Positions 15,580 to 23,917 of a stretch of DNA of 64,000 nucleotides are shown here, one piece after another (the stretch's first letter is position 1; every line of letters starts with the position of its first letter). The stretch lies in NCBI RefSeq assembly GCF_001050235.1, contig NZ_DF967973.1, positions 141,351 through 205,350 on the forward strand. The letters run 5' to 3'. Below the pieces are notes generated by a model. That model was not told the DNA's origin. It made no database searches and worked only from the letters and a program-made list of their open reading frames with translations. The stretch is from Longilinea arvoryzae (GTDB taxonomy: Bacteria > Chloroflexota > Anaerolineae > Anaerolineales > Anaerolineaceae). The position numbers were made by a program, and so were the translations under genes.

Positions 15580-16017
15580 ATGAAACGATTCCTGGCCCGC
15601 CTGAGCTGGCCTGTCCTGTTCCTCCTGGCCGCGGCCGCGGTCGTCTATTTTCTATTTCCCTACGGCATCTTCCCCAAATCCGCCTCGCCGAACTGCGGCC
15701 CCGAAAGCTGGCACTGGCTGGATTTTCACCCCCAATCGGAGGCCGAATTCATCGCTTACCTGCGCGAACACGAGCTGCAGTACCTGAACGGCTCCCAGCT
15801 CCCGCGCCTGGAGGCCGGGATGAACCTGAACAACACCCCCATGGGCCAACCCATCGATTATGACCGGCTCGCCGCCGACTTGCGGGTCCAGCGCCGCCTG
15901 GGCTACGTCATCTACTCCCTAACCTACACCCACCCGGCCTGCGATCCGACCCAGCATTACACGCTCCGGATCACCAGCTACGGTTTTGCCTCGCTCTACG
16001 GCTGCTGCGGAGTGTGA
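15580..16017 (+). CDS. Short membrane-anchored protein of unknown function
   Basis: A 145-residue protein with an N-terminal hydrophobic segment (WPVLFLLAAAAVVYFLF) that acts as a signal anchor, then a soluble domain with the motif ESWHWLDFHPQSEAEFIAYL and a Cys-rich end (YGCCGV). No family is recognised. The ATG at 15580 lacks a clear ribosome site; a possible -10 element (TATTCT) ends about 8 bases upstream, so the transcript may be leaderless or nearly so. It is divergent from the feo operon. Confidence 0.55.
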   Translation: MKRFLARLSWPVLFLLAAAAVVYFLFPYGIFPKSASPNCGPESWHWLDFHPQSEAEFIAYLREHELQYLNGSQLPRLEAGMNLNNTPMGQPIDYDRLAADLRVQRRLGYVIYSLTYTHPACDPTQHYTLRITSYGFASLYGCCGV

Positions 16018-16169
16018 TTTTTCAGGATTCTTTTACAGTCGGCTTCAACCCGATCCCGCGGCTGCGAAACTCCATCTGCATCGCCGAATTCCATTTTTCG
16101 CCCCCGACCGCGCTATACTGAATTTATCCGCAATTCCGCGATCTTCTGATTTCTGGGATACATTCGGCC

Positions 16170-17336
16170 ATGAAACCCCGGTCCGGTCGGCTGTGGTTGG
16201 TTTGCTCCGGCTTCCTGGTTTTCCTTCTGGGAGGCTGCTGGGCGGGGGTTGCCTTGCTCCCGGCGCCGGTTCCCACACCCGCACTGCCGCCCACCCCAAC
16301 CCGGCCGGCATGGCCAACCTTCACACCCACCCCTTCGCCGGTCCCCCGGATTCCGCCCACCTTTACTCCTTCGCCCGAAAATCGACTGTCGCCCACACCC
16401 ACCCCCGTGGGCGGCGGATCCGGCGATCTCATTTTTCAGCGCAATTTCGACGTCTACACCGGCCGGTTCACGACCCTGCCCATGGAAATCGCCTATCAGG
16501 CCCGTGGAAGCGCCCAACCCGGGGTATTGATCGCCACTCAGGCGGGCATCGACGGCATGGACTGGTCGCCGGATGGGAAACGCCTCATCTTTTCGACCCG
16601 CAATTTCCTGGGTGTGTCGCAGCTCTTTGTGGTCGATGTCGCCCGCGACGGAATCAACGGCCTGATGAACACGCAGCAGCTTTATACCGGCCCGGAAGGC
16701 GGCACCGACCCATCCTGGTCGCCGGACGGAACGCAGATTGCCTTCCTTTCCGGGACCGCCGAAACCGGGAATCTCAGATTATGCATGATGAACTCGGACG
16801 GCAGGAACACCCGCTGCCTGGTCGAGAATTTTGGGCGAATCGCCGATCCGGATTGGGCGCCGGATGGGCAATCGATCGTCTTCTCGGCCAATTACTTCGG
16901 GAATTTTCACCTCTACACCGTCAATCTGCGCGGCGATCCGCCGTTAAGGCTCACCGATCCGCTGGCCGGCGCGTATTCGCCGCAGTTCTCCCCGGCCGGC
17001 GATTGGATCGTTTATTCGACCGACCTGGATGGGAACGCCGAGATCTACAGGATCCGTCCGGATGGTACGGACAACACCCGCCTGACGAACGATCCGGCGG
17101 CCGATTCGACGCCCGCCTGGTCACCGGATGGCCAGTGGATCAGCTTTTTCAGGCAGCTCCCCGCCAGCCGTTCCACCACGCTGTGCACCCTGCCGGCCAG
17201 CGGCGGCAGGCTTTCCTGCCGCGCGGATTTTCCGCCCGGGACCAATCTCTATCCGCGCTGGCGGCCCGCAATCACCACCCTCCTTCGCCAGCGCCGCCCC
17301 ATGGCCGATCTATCCGGTCCAGACCTGCGCCCCTGA
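16170..17336 (+). CDS. Lipoprotein with TolB-like (PD40) beta-propeller repeats
   Basis: A 388-residue protein beginning with a lipoprotein signal (FLVFLLGGC, modified Cys near 23), then a Pro/Thr-rich linker and five or more PD40/WD-like blades: DWSPDGKRLIFST, SWSPDGTQIAFLSG, DWAPDGQSIVFSA, QFSPAGDWIVYST and AWSPDGQWISFF. This is the TolB-type propeller used as a protein-interaction or ligand-binding platform on the outside of the cell. No Tol or Pal genes are nearby, so it is probably a free-standing surface propeller, not a Tol-Pal component. Confidence 0.85.
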   Translation: MKPRSGRLWLVCSGFLVFLLGGCWAGVALLPAPVPTPALPPTPTRPAWPTFTPTPSPVPRIPPTFTPSPENRLSPTPTPVGGGSGDLIFQRNFDVYTGRFTTLPMEIAYQARGSAQPGVLIATQAGIDGMDWSPDGKRLIFSTRNFLGVSQLFVVDVARDGINGLMNTQQLYTGPEGGTDPSWSPDGTQIAFLSGTAETGNLRLCMMNSDGRNTRCLVENFGRIADPDWAPDGQSIVFSANYFGNFHLYTVNLRGDPPLRLTDPLAGAYSPQFSPAGDWIVYSTDLDGNAEIYRIRPDGTDNTRLTNDPAADSTPAWSPDGQWISFFRQLPASRSTTLCTLPASGGRLSCRADFPPGTNLYPRWRPAITTLLRQRRPMADLSGPDLRP

Positions 17337-17398
17337 TTTCAGCATGGCTGCGTCCCGTACCGACCGGCCCCGGATGACACCCTCCTGATCAGATCGAT

Positions 17399-18013
17399 AT
17401 GCATCCCCTGATATCCGCCCTGCTCGAAAACCTGAACCTGCCCGCCGATCCCGCGCTGGCCGTTCCGCTCTTCCTGGGAGCCCACGGCCACCCGCGGACC
17501 TGTGCTCATTGCGCCGCGGTGGCCGCCGAGTGCCGCCGCCTGGGGCTGCGTTTTGGCGTCGATCCGGATCTCGCCGCCCTATCTGGATGGCTACACGATA
17601 TTTCGGCCGTCTGGCCGGCGTCGCAGCGCCTGAGCGTGGCGCGCGAACTGGATCTGCCCATTCTGCCCGCCGAGCGCCAGCATCCCATGCTGCTGCACCA
17701 GCGCCTCTCGGCCGGGCTGGCCGAACAGGCCTTCGGCGTCAGCGATCCGGCCGTGCTTTCGGCCATCGCCTGTCACACCACCCTGCGTCCCAATCCCGCT
17801 CCGCTGGACCTGCTGCTCTTCTGCGCCGACAAACTGGCCTGGGACCAGCCCGGCCAGCCGCCTTATCTGGACGCAATGCAGGCCGCGCTGGATGACTCAC
17901 TGCCGGCCGCCGCAGCGGTTTACCTGCGCCACCTCTGGCGGCAGCGCGAATTCCTCCCCGCCGTCCACCCCCTGCTGATCGAAGCCTGGGAATTCTTCGG
18001 AATCGAAGAATGA
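17399..18013 (+). CDS. YqeK-like HD-domain phosphohydrolase
   Basis: A 204-residue HD-superfamily protein. Metal-binding residues appear in order as H of TCAHC, HD of GWLHDIS, H of LLHQRLSAGLA, H of AIACHTT and D of FCADKLAWDQ. This order and the length fit YqeK-type symmetric diadenosine tetraphosphate hydrolases, usually encoded beside nadD. nadD is not adjacent here, so the substrate is inferred only from the family. Ribosome site is weak. A short AAAACGG/ACCGGTTTT inverted repeat follows the stop codon. Confidence 0.82.
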   Translation: MHPLISALLENLNLPADPALAVPLFLGAHGHPRTCAHCAAVAAECRRLGLRFGVDPDLAALSGWLHDISAVWPASQRLSVARELDLPILPAERQHPMLLHQRLSAGLAEQAFGVSDPAVLSAIACHTTLRPNPAPLDLLLFCADKLAWDQPGQPPYLDAMQAALDDSLPAAAAVYLRHLWRQREFLPAVHPLLIEAWEFFGIEE

Positions 18014-18233
18014 GCCAAAACGGTGAAACCGGTTTTCCCCAAAAATTCATCTCCGTATAAACTGGAATTTATAGGTTTATTTGTTTTGATCAATATGTAT
18101 ACTATATGTATCTATTAATAATACATTGTTCCCCTTATTGCTTAGTCTTTTACTTTCCCGCTTACTGACAATTTACCCGTAACCAACCGTCTGAAAAGTG
18201 ACTACTTTTTCCGCTTCAATTCAGGAGGTTATG

Positions 18234-18761
18234 ATGTTACGCATGAACCGGTTCTTCACCCTCGTGACAGTATTGGCGCTGGTCCTTTTCGCATCGCAGT
18301 CCACCAGCACATTCGTTCTGGCCCAGGACAGCGACCCCACTGGCGCAGGTCCAAGCGACACCAGCGGTCCGGGAACAGACTCAGCCGTCCTCGCGGCTGC
18401 CGTACCCGGCGGCCCAGGCTATATCGCGATCAGTCCGTTCGAATTCACCCCCTACATATCGCCATCCTTCCCGGGTCAGCCGCCGAATTATTCTTTCCAG
18501 TCCATTTACAATCCCGGTCCGAATGCGAGCTGGTTTGATGCGCCCTTGCTCCTGCCAAACGGGGTCATCATTACGAAATTAGTCGCCTATTATTACGATA
18601 ATAATCAAACCGGTAATATGGCCGTTTACTTATACCAGTGTCCATTGGGCTGGGAGGGCTGCAATACAATGGCATCTGTGAGTACAACCGGCTACTCCGA
18701 TTCCTTCCGTACGGCGGAAGATACGACCATCGCCTATTCGTCAATCGATACGTCTTCCTAA
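18234..18761 (+). CDS. Secreted protein, apparently cut short by an in-frame stop
   Basis: A 175-residue protein with a signal peptide (LVTVLALVLFASQSTSTFVLA) and a beta-rich extracellular domain of unknown family (GPNASWFDAPLLLPNGVIIT, YLYQCPLGWEGC). AGGAGG at 18223-18228 supports a start at 18231 or 18234. The TAA at 18759 is followed in the same frame by 34 more sense codons reading SYHLEMSLPPGSTVRVQGFR and onward to a second TAA at 18864. The continuation looks like the natural end of such a domain, so this is either a recent nonsense allele or a sequencing error. Confidence 0.65.
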   Translation: MLRMNRFFTLVTVLALVLFASQSTSTFVLAQDSDPTGAGPSDTSGPGTDSAVLAAAVPGGPGYIAISPFEFTPYISPSFPGQPPNYSFQSIYNPGPNASWFDAPLLLPNGVIITKLVAYYYDNNQTGNMAVYLYQCPLGWEGCNTMASVSTTGYSDSFRTAEDTTIAYSSIDTSS

Positions 18762-18866
18762 AGTTACCATCTTGAAATGTCTTTACCGCCTGGATCGACT
18801 GTCCGCGTTCAGGGGTTTCGCATCGATTACGCGAATACCAGTCTGCTACCGCTCATCCAGAAATAA
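18762..18866 (+). pseudogene. In-frame 3' continuation of the interrupted secreted protein
   Basis: Directly after the stop codon at 18759-18761 the frame stays open for 34 codons in good beta-domain style (PPGSTVRVQGFRIDYANTSL). One base change in the TAA would restore a protein of about 210 residues. Confidence 0.6.
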
Positions 18867-18959
18867 GGCCTGCTCCATTATTACGCCGGAGGATTGCGAG
18901 ATCAAAGAAGTATTCCTGCCGTTCATCCGTCGTTGACCGACCTGTTTTCGTTGATTACG

Positions 18960-19001
18960 CCGCGGCCTGGAGGATACTGCTCCAGGCCGCGCCATTTTTT
19001 C
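18960..19001 (+). terminator. Rho-independent terminator
   Basis: GCGGCCTGGAG (18962-18972) and CTCCAGGCCGC (18980-18990) form a perfect 11-bp GC-rich stem, followed by CCATTTTTTCG. It ends the transcript of the interrupted secreted-protein gene. Confidence 0.85.
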
Positions 19002-19081
19002 GACCCGCCTTTTTCCCATTTCTTCTTTTCTAATTTTTTTCTCTGTGGCTCATCTTCTCTCTTTTTCCTTCTCTTTTTATA

Positions 19082-19272
19082 TATTTCCTCTCGGTGGTCT
19101 CTGTGTTCTCTGTGGTTCATCTTCTCTCTTTTATCTTCTTCTCTTATAATTTTCTCTCAGTGGTCTCTGTGTTCTCTGTGGCTCATCTTTTCTCTTTTAT
19201 CTTCTTCTCTTATAATCTTCTCTCAGTGGTCTCTGTGTTCTCTGTGGCTCATCTTTTCTCTGTGGTTATTCT
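19082..19272. repeat. 66-bp tandem repeat (CTCTGTG family), about three units
   Basis: GGTCTCTGTGTTCTCTGTGG recurs at 19096, 19162 and 19228, giving an exact 66-bp period with few differences. The unit contains CTTCTCTTATAATTTTCTCT, which includes a TATAAT. Because 66 is a multiple of three, a frame stays open through it into the following gene, encoding a hydrophobic 22-residue repeat (SVVSVFSVAHLFSFIFFSYN), though the real gene start is downstream. Confidence 0.93.
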
Positions 19273-19297
19273 TCTTCCCCCGAAAGGCCCTTCCCGT

Positions 19298-19840
19298 ATG
19301 AAAACCCTCGTCGTCGCCTCCACCAACCCCGTCAAAGCCCAGGCCTCCCTGAACGGCTTCCAACGCATGTTCCCCGCCGAAACTTTCGCCGTCGTTCCGC
19401 TCTCCGCGCCTTCCGGCGTCAGCAACCAGCCCATGGACAGCGCCGAGACACTGCGCGGCGCGCTCAACCGCGCCGAGGCCGCCCGGGCGCTGCATCCCCA
19501 GGCCGATTTCTGGGTGGGCATCGAGGGCGGCGTGGAGGAAACCGGCGGCGAACTGGCCGTCTTCGCCTGGGTGGCCGTGCTCTCCCCGGCCGCCACCGGT
19601 AAGGCCCGCACCGGCACCTTCTTCCTGCCGCCGGCGGTCGCCAAACTGGTTCGCCAGGGCATCGAACTGGGCGAAGCGGACGACATCATCTTTGGGGCCG
19701 TCAACTCCAAGCAGCAAAACGGCGCCATCGGCCTGCTCACCGGCGACGTCATTGACCGCGCCGCGCTCTACGAGCACGCCGTGGTGCTGGCGCTGGTGGG
19801 ATACAAGAATCCGGACCTTTATCAAGATGGCAAATTTTAG
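19298..19840 (+). CDS. yjjX: Inosine/xanthosine triphosphatase, YjjX family
   Basis: A 180-residue enzyme that hydrolyses ITP and XTP to keep damaged purines out of nucleic acids. Family motifs are VVASTNPVKAQA at the start, GVSNQPMDSAETLRGALNRA, DFWVGIEGGVEE, FGAVNSKQQNGAIGLLTG and a C-terminal YEHAVVLAL. The start at 19298 is chosen because the family begins with a Met-Lys-x-hydrophobic stretch, and the open frame upstream only translates tandem repeats. The stop codon TAG is itself the terminal TAG of a MITE-like repeat, so the natural C-terminus was probably altered by the insertion (ending LYQDGKF). Confidence 0.9.
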   Translation: MKTLVVASTNPVKAQASLNGFQRMFPAETFAVVPLSAPSGVSNQPMDSAETLRGALNRAEAARALHPQADFWVGIEGGVEETGGELAVFAWVAVLSPAATGKARTGTFFLPPAVAKLVRQGIELGEADDIIFGAVNSKQQNGAIGLLTGDVIDRAALYEHAVVLALVGYKNPDLYQDGKF

Positions 19841-19984
19841 GTTGGGTTGAGTGACGATAACCTGAGAGTCGGGAGTATATGCCGGAACGAAATCCAACGT
19901 TCCGCAACGGCCAGGGACGTTGGGTTTCGGGTGGATAGGATACCAGATAAATCCTGGATGGTCTCACCCCTCAACCCAACCTAC
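19838..19984. repeat. MITE-like repeat, copy D, providing a stop codon
   Basis: A 147-bp element with terminal repeats TAGGTTGGGTTGAG and CTCAACCCAACCTA and the inner hairpin CCAACGTTCCG / AGGGACGTTGG. Its first three bases are the stop codon of the YjjX gene. It is more diverged from copies A-C in the middle. Confidence 0.9.
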
Positions 19985-19985
19985 A

Positions 19986-20150
19986 GCTTTTTCTCTCTTC
20001 TCCGTGGTCTTCGTGTCTCTGTGGCTAATTTCTTCCACTTTTTCTATATATTGATGCTTCAACCGAAGGATCTATAAATTCTTCTTTTTCTCTCTTCTCC
20101 TTAGACTTTTCTTCTCCGTGTCCTCCGTGTCTCTGTGGTGATTCTTCTTC
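19986..20150. repeat. Two dispersed CTCCGTG/CTCTGTG repeats
   Basis: CTCCGTGGTCTTCGTGTCTC TGTGGCT lies near 19996-20023 and CTCCGTGTCCTCCGTGTCTC TGTGGTG near 20115-20141, separated by a pyrimidine-rich stretch. The second overlaps the end of the minus-strand transglutaminase gene and encodes its last residues. Confidence 0.75.
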
Positions 20151-22350
20151 CTAAAATCCACACCCCCAGTTCACCCCGCGCCGCGCGCCAGCGCGCCCGC
20201 GCCGCGGCCAGTTCGCGTTCGGCCACCCGACCCGGCGCGAACCGGTCTCGCACATATAGCCCGGTCAGCTCCTCCACTGCGCGCAGCAGGTTCGGACGCG
20301 CCGCCAGCGCCGGGCGGCAGTCCTCCAGAAATTCGAGCGGCGTTACGGTGGCCGGCGCGGATTGCCCCGCCCAGGCCAGCCCGCTGCGCAGCCGCCAGTA
20401 CAGCCGTCCGGCCGGGCTCTTTGCGCGCCTTGCGCCGCGCTCGAAGCGCACGACGGCGACCATGGTTGCCGCCAGCACCCCGGCGGCCAGGCCAATGCCC
20501 ACGATCAACGCCAGCCGCCCCGCGTCGAAGGGCAGCCCCTTTTTCCGCGCCTGGGATTGCCCCGCGCCGGCCTGTCCGGCCGCCGTCAGTTCGTAGCCCG
20601 GCGCCTGAAACGCCGGCGTGGGTTCGAACTCGATCCAGCCGTAGCCCGCGAAGTACACCTCCACCCAGGCATGCGCCGCCGAGGCCGGCACGCGGAACGC
20701 GCCGCGCTCCGGGTCGTACTCGCCGGTCAGATAACCCACCGCCACCCGCGCCGGCACCCCCTGCGCCCGCAGCAGCACCGCCATCGCCGTGGCAAAGTGG
20801 CTGCAAAATCCCGCCCGCGCCTCGAATAAGAAATTGTCCACCTCGTCCGTCCCGGCCGGAGGAGGCGCCACCGTCAGGTCGTAGGGATAGGTCAGGCGCA
20901 GGTAGTTCTGGATGGCCACGGCTTTGGCGTAGGCCGTATCCGCGCTGCCGGCGATCAACCCGGACAGGTCGCGCACGCGCTGCGGCAGACTGGCCGGCAA
21001 CTGGGTGTAGGTCTTCACAATATCCGGCGGCGCCGCCTGCGGATCGGCCGCGCTGCGCGCGGCCGCGTCCACATCCGGCACCCACGAAACCACCTGGTAG
21101 CGGCTGGATTGCCCGGCCGCGATCAACGATCCATCCGGCACGCTCGCGTACAGGTCCGCTCCCGAAGCCTCCAGGGGTTCGTTGGCAGCGAACAACATGC
21201 CGCTCGACCCGCCCGGCAGCTCGAAGGTCTGTTCGAGCGGTTTGCGGCGCGCATAGGTCGGCGCCAGGCTTTGCGCGGCCGGTTTTGGGCTCAGGACCAG
21301 CGCCGCCGCCTGCCAGCCGCGGCCGGTGTAGACGCTCATCACCCCGCCCCGCCAGTAATGGCGCGGAATTTCGTAGGCCGAAGCCGGCATGCCGGTCTGC
21401 GCCGCCGGCAGCGGGTCGCTGGTGCGCACCCACAACACCGTGTCGTTGCTCTCCGGCAGATACAGGCCGATGACGCTCAGGTCGATCGATCGCGCCGGCA
21501 GCGGTTGGGACTGGTAATTACTCACCGGGGCCGGGGTGGCGGCCTGTTCGTTCTGGGTGGGTTTGAACCAATCGTTGATCTTCTGCCAGCCCTGCGGTGA
21601 AGCCACCGCCGGCGCGGCGCGCGCCAGCAGCATCACCGCCAGCCCCAGCGTGGCTGCCGCCGCCATCCAATCGCCGGATAACTCGTCCGGGTAATCGACC
21701 CGGCGCCGTTCCCAACTGGCGATGCGTTCGCGAAAGTGGGCCAGCCCCAACAGCACCAAAGCCACCAGGGTGAAATACGCCAGCAGCCACAGATTCTGTC
21801 CGCCTGCGTTGCCCACGAAGGCCAGCAGCACCCAGCCGGCGACCAGGCCCCAGAACACGCGCCCGCGTCGGGCGTGGAACGCCATCCAGGCGCACACATT
21901 CCAACCCACCAGCAGCAGCATCAACAGCGGCAGCCCCGAATCGAAGTTCGACAGCCCGCTCCGGGCCAGATCCAACCAGCCGCTGAGGCGCTGCGCCAGA
22001 ACGTGCAGGCGCAGGTTGACCAGCATCAACCCGTCCAGCCAGCCCAGCCCGCCCCACTGCGCCGCGGGCGGCACGGGCTGCCCGATGACCTGCAATCCGG
22101 CCGCCAGCGACATGAAAATCGAATACAGCCCCCCGAACCAACCCGGCCAGCGCGTTTGCGCCAGCAGCAGCCCGCACAGCAGCCCCGGCCAGACCACCCA
22201 GGCCGGTCGAATCGTCCAATCCAGCCAGGGGGCCTCATTGAGGCTGACGCCGACCATTGCCGCGGCGCCGGCCAGCAGCAGCAGCGGTACCCAGACGCCG
22301 GCCAGGCGGTGGCGGAGTCGCTCCCATACGCGCTGCAGCAGGGCCTTCAT
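20101..22350 (-). CDS. TgpA-like transmembrane transglutaminase-domain protein
   Basis: A 749-residue protein with about six N-terminal membrane helices (residues about 15-250), a linker, a transglutaminase-like domain and a further helix near 605-635. The Cys-His pair is visible in AGFCSHFATAMAVLLRAQGV (Cys near 513) and SAAHAWVEVYFAGYGW; the third residue, usually Asp in DPTP, is Glu here (EFEPTPAF). It overlaps the upstream DUF58 gene by 4 bases (ATGA). DUF58 and TgpA-like genes normally travel with a MoxR ATPase, which is absent here. The last residues (ITTETRRTRRRKV) are encoded by a dispersed repeat, so the native end was replaced. Confidence 0.92.
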   Translation of the reverse strand: MKALLQRVWERLRHRLAGVWVPLLLLAGAAAMVGVSLNEAPWLDWTIRPAWVVWPGLLCGLLLAQTRWPGWFGGLYSIFMSLAAGLQVIGQPVPPAAQWGGLGWLDGLMLVNLRLHVLAQRLSGWLDLARSGLSNFDSGLPLLMLLLVGWNVCAWMAFHARRGRVFWGLVAGWVLLAFVGNAGGQNLWLLAYFTLVALVLLGLAHFRERIASWERRRVDYPDELSGDWMAAAATLGLAVMLLARAAPAVASPQGWQKINDWFKPTQNEQAATPAPVSNYQSQPLPARSIDLSVIGLYLPESNDTVLWVRTSDPLPAAQTGMPASAYEIPRHYWRGGVMSVYTGRGWQAAALVLSPKPAAQSLAPTYARRKPLEQTFELPGGSSGMLFAANEPLEASGADLYASVPDGSLIAAGQSSRYQVVSWVPDVDAAARSAADPQAAPPDIVKTYTQLPASLPQRVRDLSGLIAGSADTAYAKAVAIQNYLRLTYPYDLTVAPPPAGTDEVDNFLFEARAGFCSHFATAMAVLLRAQGVPARVAVGYLTGEYDPERGAFRVPASAAHAWVEVYFAGYGWIEFEPTPAFQAPGYELTAAGQAGAGQSQARKKGLPFDAGRLALIVGIGLAAGVLAATMVAVVRFERGARRAKSPAGRLYWRLRSGLAWAGQSAPATVTPLEFLEDCRPALAARPNLLRAVEELTGLYVRDRFAPGRVAERELAAARARWRAARGELGVWILGRRITTETRRTRRRKV

Positions 22351-23714
22351 CGCGGCATTCCTGCGACGTCGCGCGGCCGCTGGCGCACCACCGCCCGGCC
22401 GGTGCCCAGGGTGATATATTCCCAGCGCCGCAGCGCGCCGTATGCGCCGCTGATGGGGCGCACGTCCTCGCGCCGCACCACGTCGGCCGGGAAGCCCTGC
22501 CTGCGCAGCAGATCGGCCAGCGCCGGAGCCGCCGATTTCACGTCGGATGGGGTCGCATCGAGCAGCACCACCTGCCCGGATTGCCCGCCCGGGCGCCTGG
22601 CCAGCCCCTGCAGGGCCGGCATCCAGCGCGGGCTGATGTCCGGCGTGATCAGCAGGTACAGGCTGCGCTGCGAAATCATCTCCCCGGCGCGCAGCAGGGT
22701 ATCCTCCAACGGTTGCGGCGCATCGGCTTCGATTTGCGCCAGCGCGCGCAGCAGCGGCCCCAACGCGGTCAGGCCGTTTCGGGGCGGCAGAACCTGCGGC
22801 CGCAAACCCAATGCCAGCAGCCCCACCGCCAGCCGCCCGCGCAGCAGTTGGTCGGCCAGCGAGGCCAGCAGCACGGCCATCGTTTCCATGGTCGCGGAAT
22901 CACTCGCGCCGGAATGGAGATCCGCGATCAACCACACCGCCGAGATCGCTTCGGGATCGAAGATGCGCGTGTACAGCGCGCCCTTGCGGGCCGTGGTCGG
23001 CCAGTGGATGAAGCGCAGCGGATCGCCCGGCAGATAAGCCCGCGCGCTGGCCGCCGCCACCGTGTCCGCGCCCAGCATGCGCCGCAGCGGGCGCTGATCG
23101 CCGCGTGTGCGCCCGCGCGGCAGCAGCGCCGGCGGCAGCGGCGCCAGCGGCGGATAGACCAGCACTTCGCTACGCTGCGGATAAACCTGCTCGACTGTAA
23201 AAATACCGAACGGATCGCTGAGGTGCAGTTCCCAGGGTCCCAGGGTGAACAGGCCGCGCCGCGTGCAGACCACGGCTGCCTTCCAATCGGCGTGCCCATC
23301 GCCCTCCACCGCGCGCACGCCCGCCACCGAATGCCCGGGCAGATCCGAGCGGTCGATGAATTCGGCCGCCAGCACCGGCAGGCCCGAGGTGTTGCGCAGC
23401 GAAACCTGCTCCTCCAGTTCGTCGCCCACCTGCAGCGCCGAGGAAAGCAGCCGGCGCGATCCGCTGACCCGGCGCGCCATCTGCCGCGCCCACAAATAGG
23501 AACTGAGCATCAACCCCAGCCAGGCGGTCACCAGGAGGACTGCCTGCTCGGAAGGCAGAACGAGATGCCAGATCAAGGCAAGCAGGCCGGCCGCCAGCGG
23601 GAGTCTCTGCCGCAGGCGGATGCGCGCCTGGTGGTCGGCGAACTCGAAACGCGTCAACCCGATCCACCAGCGCCGCAATCCTGACCCGATTCGAAACCGG
23701 AATGTGAACATCAT
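22347..23714 (-). CDS. DUF58 domain protein
   Basis: A 455-residue protein with two N-terminal membrane helices (LAAGLLALIWHLVLPSEQAV, then LLVTAWLGLMLSSYLW) and a C-terminal DUF58/vWA-like region containing the family signature YLPGDPLRFIHWPTTARKG and LIADLHSGAS. DUF58 proteins work with MoxR-type ATPases and transglutaminase partners in envelope-related assembly. It is translationally coupled to the downstream TgpA-like gene. The function in detail is not known. Confidence 0.88.
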   Translation of the reverse strand: MMFTFRFRIGSGLRRWWIGLTRFEFADHQARIRLRQRLPLAAGLLALIWHLVLPSEQAVLLVTAWLGLMLSSYLWARQMARRVSGSRRLLSSALQVGDELEEQVSLRNTSGLPVLAAEFIDRSDLPGHSVAGVRAVEGDGHADWKAAVVCTRRGLFTLGPWELHLSDPFGIFTVEQVYPQRSEVLVYPPLAPLPPALLPRGRTRGDQRPLRRMLGADTVAAASARAYLPGDPLRFIHWPTTARKGALYTRIFDPEAISAVWLIADLHSGASDSATMETMAVLLASLADQLLRGRLAVGLLALGLRPQVLPPRNGLTALGPLLRALAQIEADAPQPLEDTLLRAGEMISQRSLYLLITPDISPRWMPALQGLARRPGGQSGQVVLLDATPSDVKSAAPALADLLRRQGFPADVVRREDVRPISGAYGALRRWEYITLGTGRAVVRQRPRDVAGMPR

Positions 23715-23865
23715 TCGTCATTATTATACGAGATGTACTGGATCGAAACGTATCCTGGGCCGGCCAGGATGCGTTTGCCTGCCTTTTCCGGGCCCCCGCG
23801 CGGGTATTTCATCTGAAACGCTTCCGGCGGCAAATCGAACGCCCGCCGGCAGGCTTTACATCACT

Positions 23866-23873
23866 GGTAGAAT
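23866..23873 (+). promoter_or_regulatory. Possible extended -10 promoter of the aldo/keto reductase gene
   Basis: TGGTAGAAT (TG-N-TAGAAT) begins about 50 bases before the start codon at 23918, and AAAGGAG precedes the ATG. No good -35 box is seen, consistent with an extended -10 promoter. Confidence 0.4.
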
Positions 23874-23917
23874 CATAAATGTCAATTCGGGTCGAACGAT
23901 GCTGAAAGGAGAACCCC

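Noticed and set aside
19094..19297. N-terminal extension of YjjX through the 66-bp repeats
   Set aside because: The family starts at the Met at 19298; the upstream frame is only the repeat translated.
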